Shown piece after piece: positions 1-12,284 of a stretch of DNA of 64,000 bases. Position numbers and translations under genes: made by a program. The stretch covers positions 64,458,672 through 64,522,671 of the forward strand of contig NC_088708.1 in NCBI RefSeq assembly GCF_963576615.1, written 5' to 3'. This DNA is from Watersipora subatra. Lineage: Eukaryota; Bryozoa; Gymnolaemata; Cheilostomatida; Watersiporidae. The notes under the pieces are model-generated. The model ran no database searches. It saw only the letters and a list, made by a program, of their open reading frames with translations, and was not told the DNA's origin. Position 1 is the stretch's first letter. The number at the start of each line of letters is the position of its first letter.

Positions 1-3000
1 TCTTCTTCAAACAAGAGCTATCTCATTACTTGTACAGAGCTGTAACAAGCATTAGAAAGAATTATGAATGTTCAAGTTCCAAACACATTTTTGCTATAGT
101 CATCAGCAGTGAAGTCAACACCAAGATTGGCAAAATGATAACAATATAAAAAGACAAAGTTGAAGGCTTTTATGTAGAGCTCTTTTTCTCCATCTTTGTA
201 AGCTTAGAAGTTCAATTGACAGTAACGGGTCACATGCTTAAAACTGTCTTGTTTGCTAAAAACAGTTTATGCTAGAGCACTTTTAGCGCTTGGCAACATA
301 TTATTGCAAATATACAAAGAATTCTGACAAGCAAGTGCTCGGTGGTGTGTTCTGCCAGGCAAGTGCTCAGTGGTATGTCCTAGTTAGGAAATTTTTTTTA
401 TACTTTTTGCAAGACAGAGTGAGACTGCCAAAAACTAGAGCACAACGGGATGCTGAGGCTGGCTAAATATCTATGGTAGGTGATCCATCAGTTGGGTGAG
501 GCTAAAAGGTTTTGAAATCAGCATGACAGAGTTAATTCCAGTGTTTTTGTGCCTATCACTAATAGAACAAGGTGATAATTGGTATAAACACAAAATATAA
601 TTTTTGGCCAAGAATAGGTTGTCTGTGTCTTTGATGACTTCTTCACTCTTGCTAAACTCCATCTTTCTGGAAGTTCTAAGATTTTCCAGTTAGGACAATG
701 TCAACGAATGCACGTGAAAACATGCTGATGCTTATATATGTGGTTCTAGAAGAAAAATGTGATTAACTTGCATCACAGACATAAAACTTAAAACTTAAAA
801 CCATGAATCTGAGAAATCTTACAAGAACTCTATGAGTGTACATAGATAAATATTAGATTATTATACAAAAAGGTTTTGAGGCTCTAATAATACAATGTCG
901 ATAATGATCACAATTTTCAAATATGATGAAGGTTATGGCAAAGATATCCTAAAAATGTAAACATTTGGTTCAAGATGGGTTATATTTCAAATAAGGTAGC
1001 CTTATCACAAATTTTTTCCAACAGCTCTCTTGCTTTTGTTTTGCCTGTGAAAGTCAAACACAGCTTATCTCTAAATCTACGTTGTCTTCACACTAAAATC
1101 CCTGTGTTACAAATATCTCAATTTATCTGTCTCAAAACATATTGTTGCCCAAAAGTTTTGCTTTAGTGTTGTTGCTTTTATTCACTATACAGTTTGGACT
1201 AGCGTAAGTTAGACATTGTGCGCAAATCGAGTGCAATTTCAATATATTTAACAGAAATTAATGTATCCAGAGATTTTTGTTATTTGGATAACTTTATAAA
1301 TGAGTATGTATTGGCCCTATGGACAAAATTAGGTGGATTTTATCTCTGTGGGTTGTTTCGGATGACTACCCGTGTCATATTGAGACTACAACAAGATAAT
1401 TTAGAGCTACCCTTTAGGTTGCGACGAGATGTGAAAGAAACAAGTGTTATTAATGATAAAGATGATAAAGAAGTTTTTTCTGTTACTTATAAATTGCCTA
1501 ACCAAAGTTAAAACTGGCAAAATTGGCTCGAAGGGCTAGTCTTAGCTAGCCTAAAATGTTAACCAATGAATACTCTTTCATTATTTATCACTATTCTTTT
1601 GCTACTTGCTAATGATATTTATAAGGCAAAATTCATCAAACAACATTTTCATTTATGTAAAATAGTTTGTCTTTTAAACCAGAATAAGTTATGGCACATT
1701 AGAAACCAGACTTTTCAAAGTTTTTCTCAAATTTAATTTGGGTGTGCCGTTTAGCAACATTTATAAATCTATAAAAATGGTTGTAGCATTATTGTTCATA
1801 AATTGGTCTATAAAAAGAGACATCTCCTTTAAAAGGCACTCTTTGCCTAGGATCAACCTTAAACTAAACTAGGATACCACCACCCAAATAGATCGGTTTA
1901 CAAAACCATATCAGATATTTAAAGCTGTTCTAATGATACGTTCACAGTCCTAAAAAGATCAGAAGCATACTCAACAAATGGAAACATGAGACTTTCAAAA
2001 CAGTAAATAATACATCTGTTTCTTCAGAAACTGAAGAGAGGAAAATTCATGTATAATGACAAACTAGTGAAAAATCTGTTTGTTTGCTTTCTAAAATAGG
2101 GACAGCTTCTCAACTGCCAGCAGGGAAGTCCCCTAATAGTTAATCCTTAATCTCTTGATACATGTGTGGCCCAAGACTAAGAGCGTTTACCACTATTCTG
2201 CCCTCTCCTTACTACTAGCTTGTGAAGTAGATTTTGCAAGGCACCTGCAGCTTTTTTTAGGTAATATGTGCATTTTACTTAGTATTTCGTTCTAGCATTA
2301 GAGTTTTGGTTATTGGTTATTGGTTTCATAGAGAGAAAGCAAAGTGGAATCTATCAGCCTTGCATTTTTTTGTTGCAAGAGTTTCTAGACATGATAGCCT
2401 AATGTTCCTTATACAGTTCAAAAAGTAAGAGAGGTATGTACAGTTATGTGGCAGTCTAAGAAGTGACCTTTTAACCCTGCTTGTGATTTAAAACACTTTC
2501 AAAGAATTTTTCTATTCTACTAGCAAAACTATGTGATCTCTAAACCAGCATGCTATTAAAAGCATGAATTATACTAAAACCTTTTGTCTTAAAACAAAAG
2601 CATAGATAACTTGGAGTTTGATTACATCATCAAAAACATTTGTCTAGTAAGGGTTGAATTATGACCTTTAAAAAAGGGGTTTATTCCAATAGTTTTAGAT
2701 TTTGACATAACCATAAACTCTAAGAAAAAATCTCATTATATTTAGCAAACATATTTTCATGCTTGACCTTATTGTGTTACACTTCAGTAGCAACATCTTC
2801 ACTATTTCTTGGCTTCACATTAATGTTCAACACCCTATTTATTTGCTCGCGATATTGTCTTATCACACATTGGCTGATACGAGGTCAGCTAGCCCGCTTA
2901 TCTTTTGAAAGTTCCTGTTCACTATTTTATTTGGGGACACACTATTCAGTGCTGTTCAAATTGAGGCTCACCGCTGCATTTTTGTTTCATCATTGCTAAG

Positions 3001-3198
3001 AATTGATTTGTAGTTTCTGCAAATGACCAAACCAATTTTAACGATTTATGACTTAAAGGCTGCACTTGGTGAACAATTATTGGTTGTTTTCACTTCATGC
3101 ATTGAACTCTCTCAGTAGTTTTAGCAATGTTTCAAAACTGAAAGCATCCAGTATTTTATGACAATCTTAATCTATAATCTTCCCCTTGAACTCTGCAG
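1..3198. other. Region upstream of copy 1, no assignable gene
   Basis: AT-rich DNA. The longest open frame (1218-1511, plus) has no recognisable domain. The first exon of copy 1 should lie here or to the left, but no ATG-containing exon ending with a two-base phase could be defended. A short direct repeat around CAAGTGCTC(G/A)GTGGT occurs near 332 and 361. Confidence 0.4.
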
Positions 3199-3277
3199 AC
3201 CAACTAATGGAGATTTTGACAATGCGGGATTTTCAAGCTCCCAGAGTTCACATCATCGGTCTAACAATTCTTTAGAG
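3199..3277 (+). CDS. Copy 1 cytoplasmic exon
   Basis: Acceptor ctctgcag and donor GAG/gtaatt bound a 79-base exon. Its frame (one leading base, then 26 codons) reads GDFDNAGFSSSQSSHHRS and ends in SLE. The paralogous exon at 21668-21746 has exactly the same length and phase and shares the pattern N-x-GF-x-S-x-QS-x-x-H-x-S-x-x-SLE, which is the main support for both. Confidence 0.75.
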
Positions 3278-6200
3278 GTAATTTTTCAAGTTATTCTTTG
3301 TGACAGATAATTAGCTTGACAAGAAACAGCTCACGTGTAACTCGACTAAAAATTATATAATGTGATATAAGGTAAACAAATCTTATAACAAGCAACTGTT
3401 TTTAGACTGCTGGCCGCAAAACTAATGTAATTTAGTTATAGAATTATTAAAAACCTCTCTGAGTGTAACATGTATAGTTGCTGTGTAAACCTTGTCAAGG
3501 CATCTACTCATGTTTTTGCATTTAACTTTGATAATTTAGAAATAATTATAATGAAGATTTGAAAGGGTTTGTTAAATAAGGTTGACTTTATTAGTCTCAA
3601 TACAGTGAATCAGAAGGTGAGAAGTGTAGAGAAGACCATAAAAGTTGCTATTCCACATACAAGCCCTGGTGACACGCTCACAACGTATCTCTACGAAATG
3701 AACACCTTGACCCCCGAGTACCTGTATTGCTCACAAGCATTGCATCCTATTCAACTTTATCAAGAAACCACAGGAAAAAAACAGTTTCAGGAAGTATTGA
3801 AGAAGTGAATGTTAGAAAAAAATTGCTAGCCTCAGATATTTCAAGGCTAATATGTATAAAGATTTATATCTAACAACTTTCATCTTCTGTTTAGAACAGC
3901 CATTTTCTAAGTCTTTGTCCCATTATAGCGGCTTTATGATGTGATTGCCGATGATACAGGCTTATGGGAAAACATCTGAGTAGTGCATAAAAAGTAACTG
4001 ATAGTATAATAGTAGCTGAATCTTTTACCCTTTTGTCTTACTGTGAGAGGTTGCTACTGGGGTCTCACAACCAATATGGGGACCATACTCTATATCACTC
4101 TAAAGACTAAAAAGTTCATGAGCTGGCTAAAAAACTACTGTTCAAGTTTCTAGCTATCAAAGGCTAGCACTGCACTGAAAGTAAGATATTTGTGTCATCT
4201 AAAACCTTTGTTAACCCTACAGTACCCTATCTGACATAGATGTAACATAAGTTTTGTAGAATTGCCTTACCATAAATAAAATTGCAAATCTTTTATTTGT
4301 TCCAGAAAGAGTAATCTTGTTTCTACACAATGATATTAAAGTAAGTCAATTCACATAAAGTCATGTGACCTGGAAGTCATTTTTATTTAGCGCACTTCAA
4401 CTTTGAGCAAATTTGTTAAGCACACCAAACTATCAAGCTGGAAATATTCTAACATTTCAATACACCACGTAATGAAAAGACTTCATTAATAAAAAATCAC
4501 AATTTTTGTTTTCATGTTATAAAATCAAGGTGAAAATTGGTATGAATTGAAGTAAAACATTAAAGATCCTGTTTGGAGTTTATGTCAGTCTGGGTATTGT
4601 GTGGTTAGTTTTGTTCTTTCACTATTTCTTTATTACCTGTTTCCAACATTCAACTTTAAAAAAAGCTAAGTTTTCATTAAGAAATACTGTTTAGTATATA
4701 CCTAATATCTCCTGGTGTATGAGAAGTTCATTGTTGCTTGCTAATTGAATCTTGTCTCCACCTGGCAACCACTAAAAACTCTAATGTCATGATGCATGTT
4801 ATAGTTGACAGGCCCAGTTGACCCTCAGTATGAGCACACAAGTATACCTGGACAGGCGTCTATTCAACCTACATCAAGGTCACATTTACCGCCAGCCCAG
4901 CAAGGGCTCTTGCTAGGCTCCTACCAAAGGCCCCGCCAAGGGCCTCACAACAATCTGCATCACAAATTATGCTCATTGTTGGTTTCTACCCACAACTCTT
5001 GGCAGCAGTGGTGTCAATCACACTAGTGAAGTGAAGGATTACACAATCTGAAAGCCTGAACTTTAAAACACGTTGAAAAAGTTTATAAAATTGTTTTAGC
5101 TAGACTGCAGATCGATACATTAACATGGTACTTAAAAGTTACCAGCCATTCATTGTGCTGTTCATTGTGCCATTTATTGATCATTTGAAAGATGATTATT
5201 TGTGCAAGGACTCAAATATGAAATATCATTGTTGCACTCTGCATATTGTTGTATATTATGTTTATGTGATCGCTAAAGCTTACTCATAACTTAATTTACA
5301 GCAAAAACATAAAACATTTTCAATTCATTGTTTTTCATTACTTATGACCAAATAGTTAGTTCTTCTAATTAATATGTAATGACAAATGTTTCACAAGAGA
5401 ACAGAGCGGTGAAATGTTTTGAAGCAAATTACATGCTATAAGAATTCACAGGATGATGTATTTTGCGTACAATTGCAACCTTAAATACCTTGAGAATCTT
5501 GATGGGTTTTCAGAATCCTCCAGGATTCAGAAGTCATATTTTACACTAAAATAGAGATATTAAAATAAAAAAATTGCATCTGTAAATAAAATAGCAGGTA
5601 GATGAAATGAAACAAAAATTATCAAACACGAATATTTGGTTTAACCATGCTATTTGATTCATACTTTGAGCTCTACTATTAAATATCTTGGTTATCTTAA
5701 CAGCATTCTAGCGAACCGAGGATTAAACAACTGCTGCAAACGCTAAATGCATACGCAAATAACATTATCTTTATTTTTAAAACTCTCCTCAATCCCAACA
5801 AAGTTTTGAAAAATATTTTCCAAGTTTTACAAGATGTTTAGAAATATTGATGATTTAGTCACCTTAAACATGCTACTTCAACAGAACGGTACAAGGAAGT
5901 TCTTTATTAAACTTATATATTTATTATATGAATAATTATGATAGCATGTCTGAAAAGGACAAAAACCAAATACTAGCATCGCTTCACAAACACGCCAACT
6001 AAATATATTATCTGATTCTCCCTATTCAATGTTTGTTTGCTTCCTTTGAATGTGCAAAGCAAAGTGAGTCTCATCAGTTTATGATTCCCTCAAGTTTGTC
6101 GAGGGTATTTTCTCTACTGAAAGAAATAACTCTGTTAGTTTGCTTTGGTTCTTTGATAAAATTGATAGTGGCGTAAGTACTCAGTAGTTGATAGTTAAAT

Positions 6201-8886
6201 ATAAGTGTGGTTGACAACAAAATCCATTTTTACCAAAACACAAATATAGTAAAAAATGATGTCCAATTATTTCATCTTATTTTTTCTATTTTAATAGTTA
6301 TATGTTGTTGGTTTATTAACTCTACAAGCTGTTTTTTAGAACTATTGCATGCAACTCAAAATAGTTTGTTTTACTAAAAGTGCTTCAAGTTACACATTAT
6401 ATTGGAATTACAGATGTTGTTATAGAGAAGAAGTGCATCGTGGTTATCATAATTATTGTCTGTCTGTTTGTTATATTCATTATTGGAAGATTTACCTTCA
6501 TGGGAAAGTATTTATCAGGTTAGTCTAAATGCAAACTACATGTGCACATCTACCGAAGTCAGTCAAAGATGTAATGTTATTGGTCTTGCTTATGCTGTAT
6601 GTATAGACCTCTCTATTAAATCATTCTCTATCAGGTATTACAAGTTGTTCAGTATTTTTGACTAAAGTCTGACTGTATAATTTAAATTGCAAATCTATAG
6701 TAATTTACTCATCTTAATTGTGTTCCAGATACAAGCAGCATAAAAAACCGTTTGGTCTTTTTAAAGAAAATCCAGTACAATTGTGAGAAACTAAACTTAA
6801 AACTGTAATGATATATGTGGGTATACTTGATGACAGCAACTACAAATATATGGCTATAGAGCCATTTATCATTATTGTACAGATTAAACGCATTGCTGGC
6901 AGTGCCAAGTGAGACAAATAAAATGAGTGGAACTCTTTCGAAACAATCTAGCTATCTCGCGTATGTTAGAATAGTCGAACCATTAGTGGGCTAATTCATG
7001 CCATTGCAGCTGTATTTATAAGGCAGTTGTATTAATACCAGCAAATCAGTTTAAGTTTTTATTTGCTTTCGAAGAACTAAATTCCTGATAGCTTAGAGCA
7101 AATAATAAAAATACATTATTACAATATAAAATAAGCTAAAGGATATCAACCCATAATTCAGTATCTGTAGAACAAGAGATACCGATTTACATCACTCTCA
7201 CTGCTAGCTTAAACTTTAATAGTGGCCAGTGCCTTATCCTATCTTACTAAATAGTGCAGCTGCCAGCAGTCCAACAGTTAGAATTTTCAAGCACTTTAAT
7301 AGTGAGTGTAATTGCTTGTGATGGTATGGGTATACTGTGTGAGGCTCATGTCATATTATCAGCTAATTTCTATTAACAATGCATAAAAATATTACCTATC
7401 AGACAGTTGCTGATTTATTGTAGGATTGAATGAAAATTTATAGAATCTACTTATTTCAACTTCATGAGGATGGTGAAAAACATTGTTTTTTTCAAAGTGA
7501 GAACAAAATCTGGGTTGCTTCAACCTGAAGTGTGTTTTGATTGCATTCATTTTTTTACTCGCAGAAAAAAGAGACTTTTCAGACAATCTAGAAACTTGTA
7601 CTACCACCAAATTTGTTTACACTGAGGACGATGATTGGACAAGTACAACCTCTGTTGTCACAACAGCTGAAAGCACTCACCATGACTCCATTGTATCCTC
7701 AACATCTTTTTCCAATGACAGTGCAGCAATTGGTGACCTTCAAGCTTGCCAGACCGCCACAAATCTGACTCGTAGCTGGAGGATGGATCACAATGGATCC
7801 GACATAAGACCGGGATTTGTGCCACATGCTAATGACGGATATGCCTGTGACTTCCATGAAAACTTGAAATGGTTCCGGTTTGCAGGAGAAGCAGGTAAAT
7901 CAATCAAGCTTGAAAATATACTCTATAGTGTTAGTTATTATAATTTATCATTATAAAGCCATTTCGTTAGTTTCCTTCATGTAGTTTCCCTTTTACAGCC
8001 TGTTGCCTGATTAGCTCTTCTCTATTCATATATGTAACTTTGAATAGACAGAAGTTTTTTAATTTCCATAACAAATAAGGTTTTTCCAGTGAAGGCAAAG
8101 TGGTTCATCAGAAGATATGCAAAGGAAAACTGTATATATGCTATTTGGCATAAGTCACATATTTAAATACTTCAGTTTGATATACGTCCTTGATATACGA
8201 TTAAGCATCATCAGCGCAGCTCAGAGCTCACACAAGGGACACAAACCATTACCAATGAGAGTTAACTTCCTGCCATAAAACAACTAAGTTACCTCATAGA
8301 TATATATAAATATATATTATTTGATATCAGTCACATATTTAAATGCTTCAGTGTGATATAAGTAATTGTCAAAAGCCTGCAGACATTGCAGAATTAAGTT
8401 GAGTTGATGCAGTGAAAACTTGTCAATGAATTTTTGTCTTTTAGTATTTTATAATTCAACGTAAAGTAAGTTCCTTTCTGTTACAAGTATAATAACATAT
8501 TTTATTGCGACAAGCAGCAATAAAATGAAGCAGCTATAAAATTTTCTGCTTGACGCAGAGTTGCATCAAGCAGCAAACAACAAATACATTATGAAATGTC
8601 CTTACTTTTTAAAGGCAGTCGTCTCCTAAACACCTGTCCGCCATTGAGAAGTTGCGGAGGATTCTACTTCTTTTGGACTGATTCAAAGATGCCTCAACAG
8701 GTTGGAGCTGTATCTCCTATATTTGTATATTCAAGACGCGCGGAGGAGCCTGAAGGGGACTGCAAAGAGATTGCTATAGATGCAGTTGAAGTAAGATGTT
8801 CATGGGACACTGATCATGATTATATATACAATATTATTGGTAAAAAATATGAACAATGCGTAGCAACACTTTGTGGCATGAGGTGA
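3199..8886 (+). CDS. Type II membrane protein with extracellular D8C-like domain, copy 1 (5' incomplete model)
   Basis: Gene assembled from exons at 3199-3277, 4805-4841 (tentative), 6414-6518, 7565-7894 and 8615-8886, all with AG/GT borders and matching phases. The order is a short hydrophilic N-terminal part, one hydrophobic helix in 6414-6518, a Ser/Thr-rich stalk, then a D8C-like domain. The domain shows WFRFAGEAG, NTCPPLRSCGG and CSWDTDHD, and eight cysteines lie between the QAC motif and the final LCG. D8C (eight conserved cysteines) is known from uromodulin, GP2 and OIT3. A basic pair before the helix and a Cys-rich domain after it suggest type II topology, with the D8C outside the cell. 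The start codon and first exon were not found: exon 3199 opens with one base completing a codon, so at least one exon lies upstream. A paralogue with the same architecture is at 21668-26782. The ligand is unknown. Confidence 0.75.
3612..3799 (+). CDS. Possible extra cytoplasmic exon of copy 1
   Basis: An open stretch with protein-like, Tyr-rich composition (TYLYEMNTLTPEYLYC). It would fit phase 0 to phase 0 if spliced from a CAG to GAA/gtattg, but the acceptor has a poor pyrimidine tract. It could correspond to the phase-0 exon at 22736-22849 in copy 2, with at most weak similarity around TIKVAIP. Borders are approximate. Confidence 0.25.
4805..4841 (+). CDS. Copy 1 short cytoplasmic exon
   Basis: A 37-base exon (12 codons plus one base) reading LTGPVDPQYEHT after acceptor gttatag. 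It uses donor A/gtatac, the same donor hexamer and the same phase as the copy 2 exon 23442-23541. The extra base is needed to keep the transmembrane exon open. The frame stays open past the donor to a TAG at about 5024, so an alternative longer exon is possible. Confidence 0.5.
6414..6518 (+). CDS. Copy 1 transmembrane exon
   Basis: 105 bases (2 + 34 codons + 1) encoding IEKK then a hydrophobic run of about 17 residues (CIVVIIIIVCLFVIFII) and GRFTFMGKYLS. Acceptor ttacag, donor CAG/gttagt. The paralogous exon 24309-24416 is one codon longer and keeps IEKK and FTFMGK. Lysines on the N-terminal side favour N-in topology. Confidence 0.85.
7565..7894 (+). CDS. Copy 1 stalk plus first half of D8C-like domain
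   Basis: 330 bases (2 + 109 codons + 1), acceptor ctcgcag, donor GCAG/gtaaat. The first ~60 residues are rich in Thr, Ser and Asp, as in an O-glycosylated stalk. The last ~50 residues begin the D8C-like domain: QACQTATNLTRSWRMDH, then YACDFHENLKWFRFAGEAG. Paralogous to 25340-25654. Confidence 0.85.
8615..8886 (+). CDS. Copy 1 terminal exon, second half of D8C-like domain
   Basis: 272 bases including a TGA stop, identical in length to the copy 2 terminal exon. It contains NTCPPLRSCGG, then the IFVYSRR and CSWDTDHDYIYNI regions, and ends LCGMR. The stop TGA lies inside AG/gtgagt, a consensus splice donor, so an alternative longer transcript cannot be excluded. The phase-1 acceptor at 8614 matches the upstream donor. 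Confidence 0.85.
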
Positions 8887-9035
8887 GTCAGAGGGCTAAA
8901 CAATCTCCAGAATCAAATTGTATAGTACATGTGATAGCCTCATTTTTGCACACAACAAGCTTTCTAGGTCTTCCAGAAACGGTTACTTTACTTTCTTGTA
9001 ACATCCATAACAGTGCAGTAGGTGTAACAGTTTCA

Positions 9036-9041
9036 AATAAA
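9036..9041 (+). terminator. Candidate polyadenylation signal, copy 1
   Basis: AATAAA about 150 bases past the copy 1 stop codon. Further A/T-rich AATAAA-like hexamers follow, for example near 9165, so the site used is unknown. Confidence 0.3.
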
Positions 9042-9334
9042 AACGGTAAAAACAACAAAAGTGAATATGAGATAATATGATCAAGCATATCTTTGTATTA
9101 ACACTGATTAATGGGTTTGTGTTCCTTTTTTATTTATAATGGTTGTACCAAAAAGTATTACAAAATAAATCTATTTCATCAATACACGAGGCTTCAAAAA
9201 TGCAGACACTCTAAGAAAAACTTCACTTAAACATCTGCATGAACAATTGTCGGTTAATCTTTGTTTATGCAATGTAAAAGCTTTAAAACAATGATTGCTA
9301 TTTATTTTTGCATATGCTCAAATGAATGCACACA

Positions 9335-11168
9335 TGTAACAGAAGGTATATGATCTTATGTACTTATAAGTTCAGTGTGAACATGAATACACACATGTAA
9401 CAGAGGGTGTAGGACCTTGTGTACTTATAAGTTCAGTGTGAACATGAATTCACACATGTAACAGAGGGTATAAGACCTGATGTACTTATAAGTTCAATGT
9501 GAACATAAATGCACATATGTAACAGAGGGTATAGGACCACATGTACTTATAAGTTCAGTGTGAACATAAATGCACATATCTAAGAGAGGGTATAGGACCT
9601 TATGTACTTATAAGTTCAGTGTGAACATGAATGCACACATGTAACAGAGAGTATATGACCTTATTTACTTATAAGTTCAGTGTGAACATGAATGCACACA
9701 TGTAACAGAGGGTATAGGACCTTATGTACTTATAAGTTCAGTGCAAACATGAATGCACACATGTAACATAGGGTATAGGACCTTATGTACTTATAAGTTC
9801 AGTGTGAACATGAATGCACACATGTAACAGAGGGTATATGACTTTATGTACTTATGAGTTCAGTGTGAACATAAATGCGCATATGTAACAGAGGGTATAG
9901 GACCTTATGTACTTATAAGTTCAGTGTGAACATGAATGCACACATGTAACAGAGAGTATATGACCTTATTTACTTATAAGTTTAGTGTGAACATGAATGC
10001 ACACATGTAACAGAGGGTATATGACTTTATGTACTTATAAGTTCAGTGTGAACATAAATGCACATATGTAAAAGAGGGTATAGGACCTTATGTACTTATA
10101 AGTTCAGTGTGAACATGAATGCACACATGTAACAGAGGGTATATGACCTTATGTACTTATAATGTAAGTTCAGTGTGAACATGAATGCACACATGTAACA
10201 TAGGGTATAGGACCTTATGTACTTATAAGTTCAGTGTGAACATGAATGCACACATGTAACAGAGGGTATATGACTTTATGTACTTATGAGTTCAGTGTGA
10301 ACATAAATGCGCATATGTAACAGAGGGTATAGGACCTTATGTACTTATAAGTTCAGTGTGAACATGAATGCACACATGTAACAGAGAGTATATGACCTTA
10401 TTTACTTATAAGTTTAGTGTGAACATGAATGCACACATGTAACAGAGGGTATATGACTTTATGTACTTATAAGTTCAGTGTGAACATAAATGCACATATG
10501 TAAAAGAGGGTATAGGACCTTATGTACTTATAAGTTCAGTGTGAACATGAATGCACACATGTAACAGAGGGTATATGACTTTATGTACTTATAATGTAAG
10601 TTCAGTGTGAACATGAATGCACACATGTAACAGAGAGTATATGACCTTATTTACTTATAAGTTCAGTGTGAACATGAATGCACATATGTAACAGAGGGTA
10701 TAGGACCTTATGTACTTATAAGTTCAGTGTGAACATGAATGCACACATGTAACAGAGAGTATATGACCTTATTTACTTATAAGTTCAGTGTGAACATGAA
10801 TGCACATATGTAACAGACGGTATAGGATCTTATGTACTAATAAGTTCAGTTTGAACATGAATACACTCATGTAACAGAGGGTATATGATCTTATGTACTT
10901 ATAAGTTCAATGTGAACATGAATACACTCATGTAACAGACGGTATAGGATCTTATGTACTAATAAGTTTAGTGTGAACATGAATACACTCATGTAACAGA
11001 GGGTATATGATCTTATGTACTAATAAGTTCAGTGTGAACATGAATGCACACATATGTAACAGACGGTATATGATCTTATGTACTTATAAGTTCAGTGTGA
11101 ACATGAATACACTCATGTAACAGAGGGTATATGATCTTATGTACTAATAAGTTCAGTGTGAACATGAA
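9335..11168. repeat. 61-bp minisatellite array, about 30 copies
   Basis: Tandem head-to-tail units of about 61 bp, each carrying TTATAAGTTCAGTGTGAACA, then AATGCACACATGTAACAGAG, then a GGTATA(G/T)GACCTTATGTAC segment. It starts about 300 bp past the copy 1 poly(A) candidate. Units differ by a few bases. A 5-base insertion (TTATAATGTAAGTT) recurs near 10160 and 10590, revealing a higher-order period. No open frame runs through it. Confidence 0.95.
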
Positions 11169-12150
11169 TGAGCAAGTTCAACATTATGTTAGTAGCAAAA
11201 CTAATCTTGGGAAATATTAGCCTATAACAGCAATTGCTGGTAAAGTTATATGTTGATAGCTTTAACAGCATCTTGAATTGTTCTATGTTAGTGTTATGAC
11301 CTAAGGTTAGACATGCCACATAGATTGTGAACACTCATACAGTAGCTAGAGTCATATTAGACTTTCCTATTTTAAGCTAATAGCTTTATAAAATTTATCA
11401 AATCAAAATTCGATAGGATTTCATCATAAATTTCAGCTTTTCTTGGACCTCTGTGTACTGAACCATGTAACGATATTGCAGTTAAGCCAAAGATGAAGGC
11501 TGATTCCATTACAACCAAGTTAATAAAATCGTAAGTTATTTGATAACTTTATTAAAAAAATTAACTAGAAAACTATCGCCTCATTTCATTTCAAACCAAT
11601 GATGCTATATACTCATTAGACTACAAGAAATATGCGACTGCATGTGAACAAAAAAGAGCAATGAAAAAGGTTTGCCATTGTTCATGGACATTAAAATTTC
11701 ACTCACATACGGTCGAAAAAGTCACATCTCTTTAGCTGCAAATCTGGAATTGGTAACATTTAGAAGAAGTATTAAGATCACAAGTTGTTTCATGTTATTT
11801 ACTTATCGGTTTCTATGGATCAACATTTTTCCTGCAACTCAATAATAGTGCATATTTTATATACAGTCTTACTAGCAATACATTTGAAGGTAAGAAAAAA
11901 GCAGTGAAGAGAATGTAAAGCAAACATGGTATGTGGTTGCTGATGTTACTTGTGGCAATATTAAATGTTATTTATGACCTCAATACAGAAAGTGTCAAAA
12001 TAGAAATATAGATATGCCCTGCAACGATCAACATCAAACAATTTACACTGCTTATAAGGAGAGACAATCCGACAATCCGACAATCTGATTCCTGAATAAT
12101 GAATGATAATTTTGACAGAGTTGATTACTTGGAAACTTTACTTTCTTTTG

Positions 12151-12202
12151 AATTGCTAGAGCAAATAGTACGACTATAGTTGTACTATTTGCTCTAGCAA
12201 TT
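12151..12202. repeat. 52-bp near-perfect palindrome
   Basis: The 26-base left arm (from AATTGCTAGAGCAAATAGTA) pairs with the right arm (to GCTCTAGCAATT) with a single mismatch and no loop. It lies about 80 bp before the 42-bp repeat array and next to a second hairpin. Confidence 0.9.
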
Positions 12203-12213
12203 TAGAACTATGC

Positions 12214-12245
12214 AAGAACAAGAATGCGATAGCATTCTTGTTCTT
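12214..12245. repeat. 14-bp-arm hairpin with GATA loop
   Basis: AAGAACAAGAATGC, loop GATA, GCATTCTTGTTCTT: perfect arms. It immediately precedes the first unit of the 42-bp array. Confidence 0.9.
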
Positions 12246-12284
12246 TTTCTTGGAACAGGCACTATGCCTAGTAATTTCGTTTCT

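Noticed and set aside
1218-1511. 97-codon plus-strand open frame upstream of D8C copy 1
   Set aside because: No domain, no supporting splice site of the needed phase and AT-driven composition. It could hide a first exon, but nothing shows it.
9335-11168. CRISPR-like array
   Set aside because: Repeats are contiguous 61-bp units without unique spacers and the genome is eukaryotic; this is a minisatellite.
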